From NCBI RefSeq assembly GCF_018687715.1, contig NC_056766.1, positions 45,672,933 through 45,736,932 of the forward strand: 64,000 nucleotides of DNA, in the 5' to 3' direction. A program made the position numbers and the translations under genes. Shown here piece after piece: positions 10,450 through 22,337 of this stretch. Every line of letters begins with the position of its first letter. Positions within the stretch are counted from its first letter, which is position 1. Below the pieces are notes generated by a model, which worked only from the letters and a program-made list of their open reading frames with translations, did not search any database and was not told the DNA's origin. The stretch is from Carya illinoinensis. Taxonomy: Eukaryota > Streptophyta > Magnoliopsida > Fagales > Juglandaceae.

Positions 10450-13400
10450 TCTCTCTAATAAAAGGAATTCCCAAACGATCCATACGAATCAGGCCTTGCA
10501 AGCGGGTATGTGCTACTTCGGAACCAAAATCTATGTTAACACCTTGCGAACCTTCATTTGCCAAGAAGTTTGCTACTATATTAGCTTCTCGAAAATTGTG
10601 TCGAAATCTTGCATGCATCTCATTTGCAAGCTCTTTTTATCTTCTCCCAAAAATCCCAAAGAAACCAAATTCTACAAATTCCAGATGCAAGCCAATTCAT
10701 GACAACCATTAAATCCGATTCTACTAGAACATTCATCATTCTCAAACGTTTACATATCTAAAGACCATCAAGTAAAGCTCGACATTCGGCAATAGTATTA
10801 GTTGCAAAACCATAGGAATGTGCAAAACCTGCTAGAACCTTGCCATTTGAGTCTCGGATGACACCTCCACCCCCTACCTCTCCTAGGTTATTACAAGCTC
10901 CCCCATCAACATTTAGCTTCACCATTCCCCTTGCCAGCATCTCCCATTCAATGAACGTCAATTTTTTTATGTGAAGCAGGACAATCCGAAGATTTAGACC
11001 TTCCATCACCAAACTGTCATCTCTCCTTATGTGTTGAAATTTTTTCAGATTGCAAGAGGCATCTTGAATTAAACATTTCACCATCCGTATAACATCATCT
11101 ACCTTAAACAAACTACCTTACATTTTAACCACACATCAAGCCTTTCATAAAGCCCAATAGATAATAATAGGAAGAGTACCACGCATCCACCCTACTTGAG
11201 AAACAGTCTCTGCTCGCTGCCACCAAAACACCAGCATACCCTTCCAATTTTGGATCAAAGGGAGCCTTATGTGACATAAATTCGCAAAGAAAATCCATAC
11301 CGTTTGAGCACTCTGCCCCTCACACAGAACATGGTGCATCGTTTCTATTTGAGGCGTGGAACAGCAGTGGCACTTAGAAGCCAACGGAATGCCCAAACGT
11401 CAAATACAATCATCAGTTGGAACAACCCCTTTCTTTACCTCCAACAAAAAAAGAATTTTTTTTTTTTTGAAATATTTGCTTGCACAGCCACTTCCTCCAT
11501 TCACATACCTATCCGCGTTGCCTAGAGATATCCCAGGCAGATTTAGTTGTAAAGTTTCCATCCAAAGAGTGCTGCCATACCAAGACATCCCTCCCATTAC
11601 GAAGCCACACACCTGATTCACGAATTCTCTGCAGCACTTCCAGTGTTACCAATTCCTTAATAACATCCAATTTCAGGCCCCTGTCATCAACTACTACAGC
11701 AATCAATAATTAACTCCCTACCACTAGACAGTAATCTTGCAAAGGACCACATCCTACCCAAATATCCATCCAAAAATTTACTTGTCCATTCCGCACAATC
11801 CACTTAGAATTTCGAATCACTCTAGGCAATACTGCTATTATTCCCTTCCAAAGTCTTGAGCCTTTGTTCTTCTGAAGCACCTGATAGATGTGATCCTGCC
11901 TAATGTATTTTTTCTGGAAGAACTCCACCCACATAGACTCTCCCGTTAACAATTTCCATCCAAATTTCATAAGTAGAGATTCTTGCACCTCCATTAAATC
12001 TCTAATACCAAGGCCTCATTCATCCACTGGCTTACAAACAAGCTTCCACGAAATCCACTTCTGCTTTCGAAACTCCATCGATGAGCCCCAAAGGTAATCA
12101 GAAAATTTTTTATTTAGAGTAGCAAACACAGCTTTTGGCATCTTCAAAACAGATAACATATGAAGAGGCATGTTGTTCAACACATGTTTAATAAGAATGT
12201 TCTTCCCTCCAAAAGATAAAATCTTGCTTTTCCACCCTGCTAATTTTTTTTGTATCCTTGCCACAAAATAATCAAATAGACAAACTTTCAACTGCCCCAC
12301 ATAAAGAGGAATACCCAAACACAAACAAGGCCAAGAACCCTCTTCAAAATCCGAAATAATCTTAAGATTATTCTTTTGAACCATAGAGATGGAAGAGGAG
12401 AAAAAAATGGTAGGCTTACTCGGGCTAATCAGCTAACCAGATATGTCTTCATACCGATGCAAAGTTTCCATGAGGTTCCTTATGGACGTCTTTCCACCAT
12501 TTGCAAAAATCAAAATATCATATGTACAGAGCAAATGTGAAATAAGGGTGCCTCCACCCGGATGGTAAGGTTTTATACGTCTCAAACTAAATTGATGACA
12601 TAGCATATGAGAGAGAACTTCCTGAGTAAAATAAACAAATAAGGCGATAATGGATCACCTTGCCGAAGACCTCGTGACGCCTGAAAAAAAACCCTTCGTA
12701 CATCCATTCAACATCACCGAGTAATGCGGGGAGGAAATAGCATTGTAAACAAGGTTCCTCCAATTATCGGAAAACCCCAATCGATGTAAAACTTCCAAAA
12801 GGAACCTCCAATTTACTCGATCATATGCTTTTGCCATATTAATTTTCATCATCACATTACCCCCTCACACCTTCCGATTAATAACTTGTGCCAATTCTTG
12901 GGCAAACGACATATTATCAAAAATACTTCGACTTGGAATGAACGATGCTTGCTCCTTCGAAATAATTCTTTCAAGAATAGGAGCACATCTAACAACTATA
13001 ATCTTTTTCATTATTTTATACACCACGGAACACAGACTAATAGGCCGAAATTGATCAAAACCCAAAGGTTCCTCTACCTTCGGAATCAACACCAAATTTG
13101 CAGCCCCATAAAAAGTAGAAAAAGGTTGACCCACAAAAAAATCCTTTGCCATCTCAACAATGTCATATTTAACAATGTCCCAAGCCAGAGAAAAGAAAGA
13201 AGCTGAGAACCCATCAGGGCCGGGATTGCTATCCCGAGGAATAGACGAAAGTGCATTCTTGACTTCATTAATTGACAGCGTCGCAAACAACAATGAATTT
13301 TCCTCCAGCGTTATGGATGGAACAAGCAAGTAAAGTTCTGGAACATTAACATTTACGTTTGTAGAAAAAAACTGCCTCTAAAAAAAAAAATCCACAGCTT

Positions 13401-13781
13401 CCATATGCACAGCATCATTGAGTCCAAGACTAGTCCATTATCAAGCACCATTTTCTCAATTTTTTTATTCTTCTTTTTAACTCTCATAGCCGCATGAAAA
13501 AAGGGTGTATTAGCATCCCCTTCTGTAATCCATTTAATTCTTGATTTCTGACAAGCCAAAGTTTCCTCCTTGTGAATCCACTACAAATGCTCTTGTTTAC
13601 AATGCATTAATTCATTCTCAAAGCGAGCTGAAAAACTTTTGGTCACATCCTCTTCGAGCCAAGTAATCTGATCTTCCAACCTTTTAATTTCCACCTTAAC
13701 ATGCCCAAAGACATCTCGATTCCATGTCAACAACACACCTTTTGGCCTCTTTAATTTTTTTACTAATACGCACCATGGCAC
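10450..13781 (-). pseudogene. LINE ORF2 relic: reverse transcriptase, zinc finger, RNase H
   Basis: Read from high to low coordinate: a pre-RT linker (13353-13781), RT core (12,016-13,329) with PGPDGFSASFF, FRPISLCSVVYKI and KAYDRVNW, a zf-RVT region (about 11,145-11,620) with HHVLCEGQSAQTVW, and a C-terminal RNase H (about 10,450-11,111) with KLNVDGG, GVIRD, AECRALLDGL and the late motif FREANIVANFLA. Many stops and frame changes break it. The plant-type C-terminal RNase H marks it as a different LINE lineage from the two in DCL4 introns, where I did not see that domain. Confidence 0.85.
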
Positions 13782-13811
13782 AACCCTCTACATTTTCCTC
13801 CCAAATCTGCC

Positions 13812-14218
13812 TGTTAAATGGAGGGGGCGCCCATACGGGCAGACCCCCCTTTGATTGCATGCGTTATAACGCATGGCTTAAAGCCATGCGTTACACAGCC
13901 AGGAAACGCATGGCTTTAAGCCATGCGTTTCCAGCATATTGAAGGCTGGCCTTTAAGGCCAGCCGTGTAGGGGGGCTATATATAGCCCCTCTCCTTTTGA
14001 TTCTGGTGCATCAATCACAATAGTAAAAATCTCTCTCTCATTTGTTCTCTCTTGAAATAGTTTATAGGCTGTGGATTTGTTAAGTATTACTCTAGTTTTA
14101 TAACTACGTAGTACACTTTGCCACTAAGAGAAAACGCTTGTTTTTTGTCGCGCTGGAGAAACTTGTGGAGCATTTCTTCAAGTTAAGCCTGAGATACTTT
14201 CCGCTGTGCTGTCTAACA
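13812..14218 (+). repeat. 5' LTR of the first Copia, rich in palindromes
   Basis: 407 bp. The U3 part is a series of palindromes: an 18-bp perfect one at 13858-13875 (CATGCGTTATAACGCATG), two hairpins with 10-12-bp arms around AACGCATGGC at 13868-13892 and 13904-13930, another at 13944-13964 (arms GGCTGGCC), and an 18-bp perfect palindrome holding the TATA box at 13972-13989 (GGGGCTATATATAGCCCC). Transcription probably starts about 30 bp after that TATA. Confidence 0.92.
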
Positions 14219-14506
14219 TTGGTATCAGAGCCAGGTTTTATAATTGCTTCCAGTTTCTTTTTGGCATATGCATGTAAATTGTGATTTTTTTTTATGTGAT
14301 TTGCGCACATGTGGTGCTGCATTTTTTTAATAAAAAAAAAAGGGGGAGACACGGGCTGGGCTTTTTTCAGCCTAGTGTTTTTTTTTTTGTTTTTTTTTAA
14401 CCGAAAAAAAAATAATAATAATAAAAATAAAATTTATTTTTATTGCATGAATTAATATATGCTTAGATATATTGATATATTACATGTGATCTTTTGTTTA
14501 ATGTTT

Positions 14507-15898
14507 CAAAGCCGCTTCTAAGCGGTCGGGCTGGTAAAGGGCTGTTAACAGCCAGCCAATAGAATTTAGACACGTCAGTTATTACACATTAATAGAAGTA
14601 GAACCGGTTACACAGGATGGAAGGCAACAATCTGAAACCGAGTGATACACACACGGCCATCTCTGAAACCGAGTGAAAAGAACAGCAGCCGCCCCCTCTC
14701 TAAACTCGAAGCCTGAGCGCCGACCACCTCCCAACGCCGACCTCCACCAGTCCAGCACAATTCTGAGGCTGCCACCTCCGCCAGTGGGCTTTGATTCCGA
14801 GGCTACCACCTCCACCACAATGCCTGAAAGTCGACCGATTGTTGACGCCCAGGTAAACAATCCAAAACCGAGCATACCTCCACCGCTAGCATTCACCGCC
14901 AACAGTCCACTACCGCCAGTCCATCGTTGTCCTCCTTGGCTGATTTCTCCCAGACCGATTACTCCAGATTTCACCCAAGCCATGCTGATTTTCATGGCTA
15001 ACATAAAACCTTAACCTTAAAAAAAAAAAAAAAAAAGAAAAAAAAAGATCATCGGAGAGATGGGCGGGAAGTCATCTTCATCATTCTCAGTCTGTAACAT
15101 AAAACCTTAATCTTTTTTTTTTTTTTGTCCGTTTGATTTGGTAAGCAACTCACAGAAGCTAAGGGGAGGCAGCTTACGGGAAGGGGTTTTTTTTTTTGGG
15201 GGGGGGGGGGTTTCGTTCGAGGAGGCAGCTTACGGGAAGGGGTGGGGTTTCAGTTTATGGGAAGGGGTGGGGGGTTTCGTTCCAGATCACCGGAAGGGGA
15301 GGGGGGTTTCGTTCACGAAGGGTAAGGGGAAGGGGGTGCTGCGAAGGGAAGAAAGGGATGGGGTGGGGTAGTCTGTTTTCGTGTCAAACACTTTCTGCTA
15401 TATCCAGTAAAAATGAACCCCAAGAGAATATAGCAATGAAGGGCCTTGCAGAATATATCTCTTCTTGATGATGGACAAGGCACGACACTTTCTTCATTGA
15501 CAGTGAGGTTTGGGTTTCTTTTTTATTTTTTCTATTTTTATTTTAACACAATAGTACCTTTTTTTTTTCAAAGTGGTTTGAGTATTTGGAGCCATTGATG
15601 TCAAAAGAGCTTCTCTATTAATTTCCCAGCAACTTGGTCTGTCGGACTGAGATGGTTGCGGTTGAACTTTCAAAACTGTTGGGCAGTGGTGCAAACGGAC
15701 GGAAGAGATGACCGACCCCTCACAGCGAGCAATGGTCTATTTCGTAGAAGTGACACTACAAGAACTGAAGGGCACAGGCACCGAGTATTCGGTGTAACAG
15801 AGGTTCACATTAATTACAGTGGAAGTCTTACGTGTCTAAATACTAGTGGGTGGCTGTTAAATGGGGAAGGCCAGCCCGACCGGCTAGAAGGAATTCTC
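14507..15898. mobile_element. Mutator-like (MULE) non-autonomous element nested in the Copia leader
   Basis: A 9-bp duplication TTAATGTTT flanks it (14498-14506 and 15899-15907), the length expected of Mutator. Inverted repeats of over 100 bp, aligned almost without gaps, form the ends (14507 to about 14619; about 15786 to 15898); shared blocks include CGGTCGGGCTGG and ATTTAGACACGT. The interior is GC-rich with a proline-rich frame (14673-15014) and a G-rich repetitive stretch (15,160-15,370). No transposase is seen. The interior may be captured gene sequence, as in Pack-MULEs, but I cannot name a source. Confidence 0.72.
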
Positions 15899-16182
15899 TT
15901 AATGTTTTAGATTAAATATGATAACATGTGAATATTTGGTTATATTCATGCTATTGTTTTTTTTTTTTCCATAATGTTATATTACATGTGATATTTTATT
16001 AAATGTGATAACATGTATGTGTGTATTGAACATGTGGAAATGTGATTATTTTATCATCTATGAATGTTAGACTTGAATGTTTAGACATTAGTCTTTATTT
16101 CTTTTAGTGATAAAATAGAAAAATCCCACTAAGTAGTCTTAGTTAGAATTGTCAGTGTGAATGATAGGCTGAAAGAATTGCA

Positions 16183-16470
16183 GTGACCCCAGTAAGAACT
16201 GTAAATGCACTGTATAGCCAAAAGACCATGGTGACCCCAGTAAGAGCTGTAAATGCACTGTATAGCCAAAAAGACTACAGTGGCCCCAGTAAGAACTGTA
16301 AATGCACTGATGGAACAAGAAAAATGGACTGTAATGGTCTCATATGAACCATCTTTGTAGACTGGCCCAACAGGTTGCTGTAGTCTGGCTGCCTTTGTAG
16401 ACTGGCCCAACAGGTTGCCATGGTCTGGGTAGCTGTCCTTGTAGACTGGCCCAAAAGGTTACTGCGGTTT
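16183..16470 (+). repeat. Two short tandem arrays in the Copia leader
   Basis: First array: three units of 48-49 bp starting at about 16183, 16231 and 16280, with core CCCCAGTAAGA-CTGTAAATG. Second array: three units of 40-45 bp starting at about 16354, 16394 and 16438, with core TGTAGACTGGCCCAA. Both lie between the LTR and gag and do not code. Confidence 0.85.
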
Positions 16471-16756
16471 TAGTAGGTTATGTCTTTACATGTGACTAGG
16501 CCTAGATGACTACTTAAGATAGTGGGAGTATGGTTGAGATTTATGATGATAAATTCTCCCATATTTTTTTTAAAAATTTGCGCGGGAATTGAGCTAGAAA
16601 TCTAATAATTGGATATTGTGGCGCAAGAGATGATTATGAAGCCTAGCAATTTTTCGATCTTGCGACATGTCTAAATTATTCTTTTTCTAATTTGAAAGGA
16701 CGCGGCAGATTTCTTAGTTGTGTGAATAATATCCCTTCTTTGCGTATTGTAGTGAA

Positions 16757-19700
16757 ATGGCATCCAAGAATATTGTTGTCGACTTAAACAAAGGGGAGAA
16801 ATTAGATGGGGAAAACTATGACATATGGCATCGCAAGATCCAATATGTCTTAGATGAGCAAGAGGTCTTAGAGGCCTTATCTCACACCCTTACTATGCCC
16901 GGGGAAGGGAACTCGGAACAACACAAGATAGATCAACAAGCCTATACCCAATGGGCTAAGAAAAATCGGTGCGCGCGCATAATTATGTTAAGTAGCATGC
17001 ACAATGATCTAATGTGTGAGTTCGAGGTCTATGACACTGCCCAAAGCATGTGGGAGGCTTTGAAGTTGAAGTTTGGTGGAACTTCAGCCACTAGGTTGCG
17101 TGGATTAACCATGAGGTTCGACTCCTATAAGATGCGCTCTGACCACACGATGAAGCAGCATCTTAGGGCTATGTCAACTATGATCCGCGAACTTAGGTCG
17201 GCAGGAAACAACCTGACAGATGAACAGCAAGTACAGGCAGTGATAAGATCACTACCGAATTCTTGGGAGAATATGAGTCAGAACCTAACGCATAACGAGA
17301 ATATCAAAGACTTTGATGATGTCTCGCGTCACTTGGAATTGGAGGCTGAGCGCCTAGAGGCTGCTAAGCCCAATCATACGGCCTATGTGGCTAATGCTGG
17401 TCCGCGCAAGGCATCAAGGCCTAAGCGCAAGAAGTCCAAGAATGGAGTAGCTGCTGGACATATTAAAAAAGTGTCAGGAACTTCTCAGCGCACCAAGAGG
17501 GGCAAGCGCGTGAAAAACAAGTCAAAATTAGAGTGCTTCAACTGCGGAAAGATTGGCCACTTCGCTCGTGACTGCACTGAGCCGAAGAAGGTACACTCTG
17601 ACTTTTCTCACATTGTTTTTGTAACTAGCCATGTGATGGTTACTGACTCCTATCCTTTGTGGACTGTTGATTCAGGAGCGACCGAGCACATAGCGCGAGA
17701 TAGAGTCGGATTTGTGGAGTATCGCCGGATTCCAACTGGGAGCCGTGATATCAAGGTGGGGAATGGAGCTAGTGTGGAGGTACTGGGACTTGGTACCTAC
17801 AAGCTGAACTTGCGGGGTGGCCGCACTCTTTTCCTCCACAATGTGCTATACGCTCCCGAGATCCGACGAAACTTACTTTCAGTTGTTACTCTATTAAAAC
17901 TTGGTTTTCGGATTGTTTTTGAAAACAATTATGTTTCCTTTCATTTGGGCCATGTGTTTTATGGCAATGCTTTTCTTCAAGACGGTTTTATGATATTGGA
18001 TTTGGTTTATTCTAATATAAATGAATCTATTGCTTTTCTTTCTTCATCTATTGATAATTTGGATTCATACACATGGCATGCTAGGCTTGGCCATATAGGG
18101 CAAGATAGAATGACTCGATTAGCTAGAGAAGGCCTGATAGGCAATCTCGCTAAGGTCATATTGCCCATGTGTGAACATTGTCTAATGGGAAAAGCTAAGA
18201 GAAAACCGTTTGGAAAAGCCACTAGGGCATCTTTTCCACTGCAATTAGTCCACTCAGACATCTGTGGTCCAATGAGTGTGAGGGCAAGACACGGAGGTGT
18301 CTACTTCATCACTTTTATAGATGATTTTTCATGTTACGGTCATGTCTACTTAATCTCCCATAAGTCTGAAGCATTGGAATGTTTTAGGCGATATCTAAGA
18401 ATGGTCGAGAATCAGCTAGATAAGAGTTTAAAAACTCTAAGAACTGACCGAGGACGAGAATATCTCTCTGAGCAATTTAAAAGGCTCTGTGATGAAAAAG
18501 GAATCAAAAGACAGTTAACGATGCCGAGTACGCCATAGCAAAATGGTGTGGTGGAAAGGAGAAATCGAACACTGCTTGAGATGGTTAGGTCAATGATGGC
18601 GCAAGCAAACCTACCAATTTCTTTTTGGGGGGATGCACTTTTGACTGCTGCCTACATTCTTAACCGAGTGCCCTCCAAATCAGTAACTTCCACCCCATAT
18701 GAACTATGGACCGGCGAGAAACCCAATTTGAGTAACTTGCGGCCATGGGGTTCAACGGGTTTTGTTCATGATCTTTCTCATAAGTATGGGAAATTAGGCC
18801 CTAGAGGGAAGAAGTGTATCTTTATAAGGTACTCAGAACACTCTAAAGGGTATGTGTTAATAGGTGAACAAACTGATGGAAGTGTAACTGAGATTGAATC
18901 ACGAGATGTGGACTTCATTGAAAATGAATTTCCAAGTAGAGGTAAGGTTGATAGGAGTTTAGAACTTCATGAGATTGTGGAACAAGAGGAAAGTGCTCCA
19001 AGGAATTTAGTTGAGAATGAGGAAGAAATTCTTCAAGCTCCTACAAAAGATAAAAGGGACTTAAATCCGAGTGGGAGCACACCGCTTGTCAATCAATCAC
19101 AACAACCTCAGCCGCGTAGAAGCACACGTGAAAGTATTCCCCGTCGTCATTTTGAGATTGAAGGGGAAGCTTTTATGGTAGCTCCGCATGATGATGATGA
19201 GCCTAGGACAATTCATGAGGCTCTCTCATCTTCTACTAAAGATGAGTGGATGAAAGCTCTTAATGATGAAATTGAGTCTATGAAGACTAACCAGGTCTGG
19301 GATCTGGTTGATCTACTGACAGGGCGTAAGACTATTGGGAACAAATGGGTTCTTAAAGTCAAACGCAAGTCGGATGGATCGATTGATAAGTACAAAGCTC
19401 GCTTAGTGGCGAAAGGATATACCCAACAGGAGGGTATAGACTATGAGGAAACTTTTTCACCAGTGGTGAGGTTTGCTTCAGTTCGCCTGATTCTAGCTAT
19501 AGTAGCAAACATGGATTTGGAACTCTACCAAATGGATGTTAAGACAGCATTTCTCAATGGAGAACTAGATGAGGAGATTTATATGGATCAACCAACGGGT
19601 TTTGTGGTCAAAGGTCAAGAGCGCAAAGTGTGCAAGCTCAAACGATCAATATATGGCCTAAAACAATCATCTAGACAATGGTACCTCAGATTCCATCGAA

Positions 19701-20772
19701 CCGTTCTTTCGAATGGGTTTACGATGATCACAGAGGACCATTGTGTCTATGTCAAAAGGTCCAAGAAGAGTTTCATTATGTTGTCATTATATGTTGACGA
19801 CATACTACTAGCTGGAAATGATAAAGGGTTGATAGTCGCCACAAAAGAGTGGTTATCCTTCAATTTTGAGATGAAGGATATGGGTGAAGCAGAATACATT
19901 CTGGGAGTTAAGATCTACAGAGATCGCTCAAAGAGACTTTTGTGTTTGTCCCAACAGACTTACATAAAGAAAGTCCTCGAGCGTTTCCTAATGAATGAAT
20001 GTAAACCCATTGACACCCCTGTTGCAAAAAGCGAAAACTTATCTAAAGAGTTATGTCCTAAGACTCAAATAGAAAAGGAAAAGATGGCCCCTGTCCCTTA
20101 TGCTAATGCTGTGGGTAGTCTGATGTACGCAATGATGTGTACTCGGCCTGACATATGCTATGCAGTTGGCTTAGTGAGTAGATTCCAATCTAACCCCGGA
20201 CTGGCTCACTGGAAAGCAATCAAGAGGATTATGCGATATCTCAAGGGAACTGCAGACTATGTGTTGTGCTATCAAGGTTCAGATTTGCAGCTAAAAGGTT
20301 ACAGCGATGCCGACTGGGGCAGTGACCTGGATGAGCGTAAATCAACCACTGGGTATGCCTTTCTGCTCAATAATGGCGCCATTACATGGAGCAGCAAGAA
20401 ACAACCCTGTATAGCTTTATCCACCATGGAGGCAGAATACATAGCTTGTTCTGCAGCGGTTCAAGAAGCTGTTTGGTTACGAAGATTCCAAGATTCCTCA
20501 AGCATTTAGACATTGGCACGGATTCTTCAGATCCGGTGACAATATTCTGCGATAGCACGGCTGCTCTCGCATATGCTAAGGACTCTAAGTACCATGGAAG
20601 AACCAAACACATAGATATCAGATATCACTACATCAGAGACATGGTAGCGCAAAAGGAAGTGGTTCTGAAACACCTCTCTACAAGTCGCATGGTTGCTGAT
20701 CCCTTAACGAAACCCATAGCAAGAGATGTCTTTGAGGCTCATGTTGGGAATCTAGGACTGCGTAGACTGTAA
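16757..20772 (+). pseudogene. Copia gag-pol polyprotein with one stop and one 8-bp duplication
   Basis: Single long frame starting MASKNIVVDLNKGEKLDG. Gag ends with zinc knuckle CFNCGKIGHFARDC (about 17534); protease has VDSGATEH (about 17665); the pre-integrase domain has WHARLGHIG; the integrase core has HSDICGPM and LRTDRGREY; reverse transcriptase has TAFLNGELDEEIYM and catalytic YVDD (about 19790); RNase H has STMEAEYIA and the final NLGLRRL. Lesions: TAG at 18536-18538 in the integrase TPQQNGVVERRN motif, where CAG or CAA is expected, and a tandem duplication of AAGATTCC (20482-20489, 20490-20497) that shifts the frame in RNase H. Otherwise complete. Confidence 0.93.
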
Positions 20773-21847
20773 ATGTTTTTTGTGTTTCAAATGACACTGA
20801 GATGTAACCTTTCCTTTAGGATATTAATACAATATGATTCAGTTATTGTCTTTATCGTATTGTCTTTCTAATTCACACACAAGATATGTCAACAGGCTTA
20901 GATCGGCTCACTCACACGAGCGATCGCCTCTAGCGCTTAAGATAGGAGTAGAGATGAGACATTGTGTTCTAAGATACTTGTCCAAATGGATAAGTTAGTT
21001 GACACAAAGATATGTCGGTTTTAGTGGGAGCTAAGATCAGGTCCAATGAGAGGACTATGCATGGGTTACTCCACAACCTATGTAGCCTGTGGTGAGCCAG
21101 ATGTGAGATCCTCTTTGACGCCTTGGAGGCGAGCAAATAGAGGAACTCGGGTTAGACGCTTGAGGAGCGGCTAGACTAAGATCTGTACGGTGTTGATATA
21201 GACATATGCTCTTTAAAAAAGAGAAATCTACCGTAGCATGTGTTTCATACAACATGTGCTTATTCGACCAAATGAGTAAGTGAGTAAATGGTTTCCCTCT
21301 TTCTCACTGTGTGAGTCTCATTTTTTTTAAGTGTCCTTTACTTTTGACTATGTCACAAGATGGAGGTTATAATGTCTGCTATTTTGGCATGTTGTCTATG
21401 GCCATGATTAATACGGTCTAAAGAGGCATTGCTGGGAAAGCGGTTTGACCAAAATTGAATGATATGAGTGCAAATGGAAGATTCTTCGATATCGCATCTT
21501 CGATAGTGTTTGCTGACGTCAAACTATGACGCTACATACTGGTAGCGACTAAGGTTGTGAACATATTGAAATGATTTAGAGATAGTCAAGCATTGTTCTG
21601 AGTTTTCTGAAACTCAAGAGGGTTTCGAAAATGCTTGAATTGATGCGATCGAATGAGTCTAGGACATAACCAAACACTTTAGGGATGTTACTATGCTAGT
21701 CTTCTCTGGGAGAGATTTAGTGTATGTACTCCCACCTTTCTAAAGATATGCTTGGTGGTCACACGGCCTATTTACTTGTGTGAACAAGATTGAGAACATT
21801 AGAGAGATGCAGACCTAGGGTCATGCCCATTGTGTGCGAGTGGGAGA
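20773..21847 (+). other. Long 3' untranslated region of the Copia element
   Basis: About 1.07 kb between the pol stop and the 3' LTR. I see no env-like frame; small frames on either strand look random. The region ends with the purine-rich tract next to the LTR. Confidence 0.6.
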
Positions 21848-22253
21848 TGTTAAATGGAGGGGGCGCCCACACGGGCAGACCCCCTTTGATTGCATGCGTT
21901 ATAACGCATGGCTTAAAGCCATGCGTTACACAGCCAGGAAACGCATGGCTTTAAGCCATGCGTTTCCAGCGTATTGAAGGCTGGCCTTTAAGGCCAGCCG
22001 TGTAGGGGGGCTATATATAGCCCCTCTCCTTTTGATTCTGGTGCATCAATCACAATAGTAAAAATCTCTCTCTCATTTGTTCTCTCTTGAAATAGGTTAT
22101 AGGCTGTGGATTTGTTAAGTGTTACTCTAGTTTTATAACTACGTAGTACACTTTGCCACTAAGAGAAAACGCTTGTTTTTTGTCGCGCTGGAGAAACTTG
22201 TGGAGCATTTCTTCAAGTTAAGCCTGAGGTACTTTCCACTGTGCTGTCTAACA
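21848..22253 (+). repeat. 3' LTR of the first Copia
   Basis: 406 bp, near-identical to 13812-14218 and carrying the same palindrome series with its embedded TATA. It is followed by the target duplication CTGCC at 22254-22258. Confidence 0.92.
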
Positions 22254-22337
22254 CTGCCTAACCAACGGAAGAAATTCTTCTTGGGAACATCACATTGGTA
22301 AAAACTGAAAAGGCCGCACACAAGCAGAAGTTCATAC

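Larger units (their letters stand above)
13812..22253 (+). mobile_element. Nearly intact Ty1/Copia retrotransposon
   Basis: Direct LTRs at 13812-14218 and 21848-22253, both TGTTAAATGG to GTCTAACA, with target duplication CTGCC at 13807-13811 and 22254-22258. The primer-binding site TGGTATCAGAGCC (initiator Met tRNA) is at 14220-14232; a purine run GAGTGGGAGA precedes the 3' LTR. By eye the LTRs differ at about six substitutions and one single-base indel over 406 bp, so the insertion is recent. The leader of 2.5 kb is unusually long because a Mutator-like element sits in it. The gag-pol gene has two visible lesions. It inserted into the LINE at 10-22 kb. Confidence 0.93.
10309..22322 (-). mobile_element. 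L1-type LINE, 5'-truncated, split by a Copia insertion
   Basis: Reverse-strand LINE whose poly(A) appears as the T tract at 10309-10327. A 15-bp target duplication AGCAGAAGTTCATAC lies at 10294-10308 and again at 22323-22337, which sets both ends. The LINE body is 10309-13811 plus 22259-22322; the interval between is a younger Copia element. Only ORF2 sequence from the region before the reverse transcriptase onward is present, so the LINE was truncated at its 5' end when it inserted. Poly(A), long TSD and truncation are all as expected for target-primed reverse transcription. Confidence 0.85.

Noticed and set aside
14673..15014. Proline-rich protein gene
   Set aside because: Low-complexity frame inside the MULE; no family recognised, no start context or introns to support it.
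18548..20509. Independent second gene in the first Copia
   Set aside because: It is the continuation of pol after the single TAG at 18536-18538.
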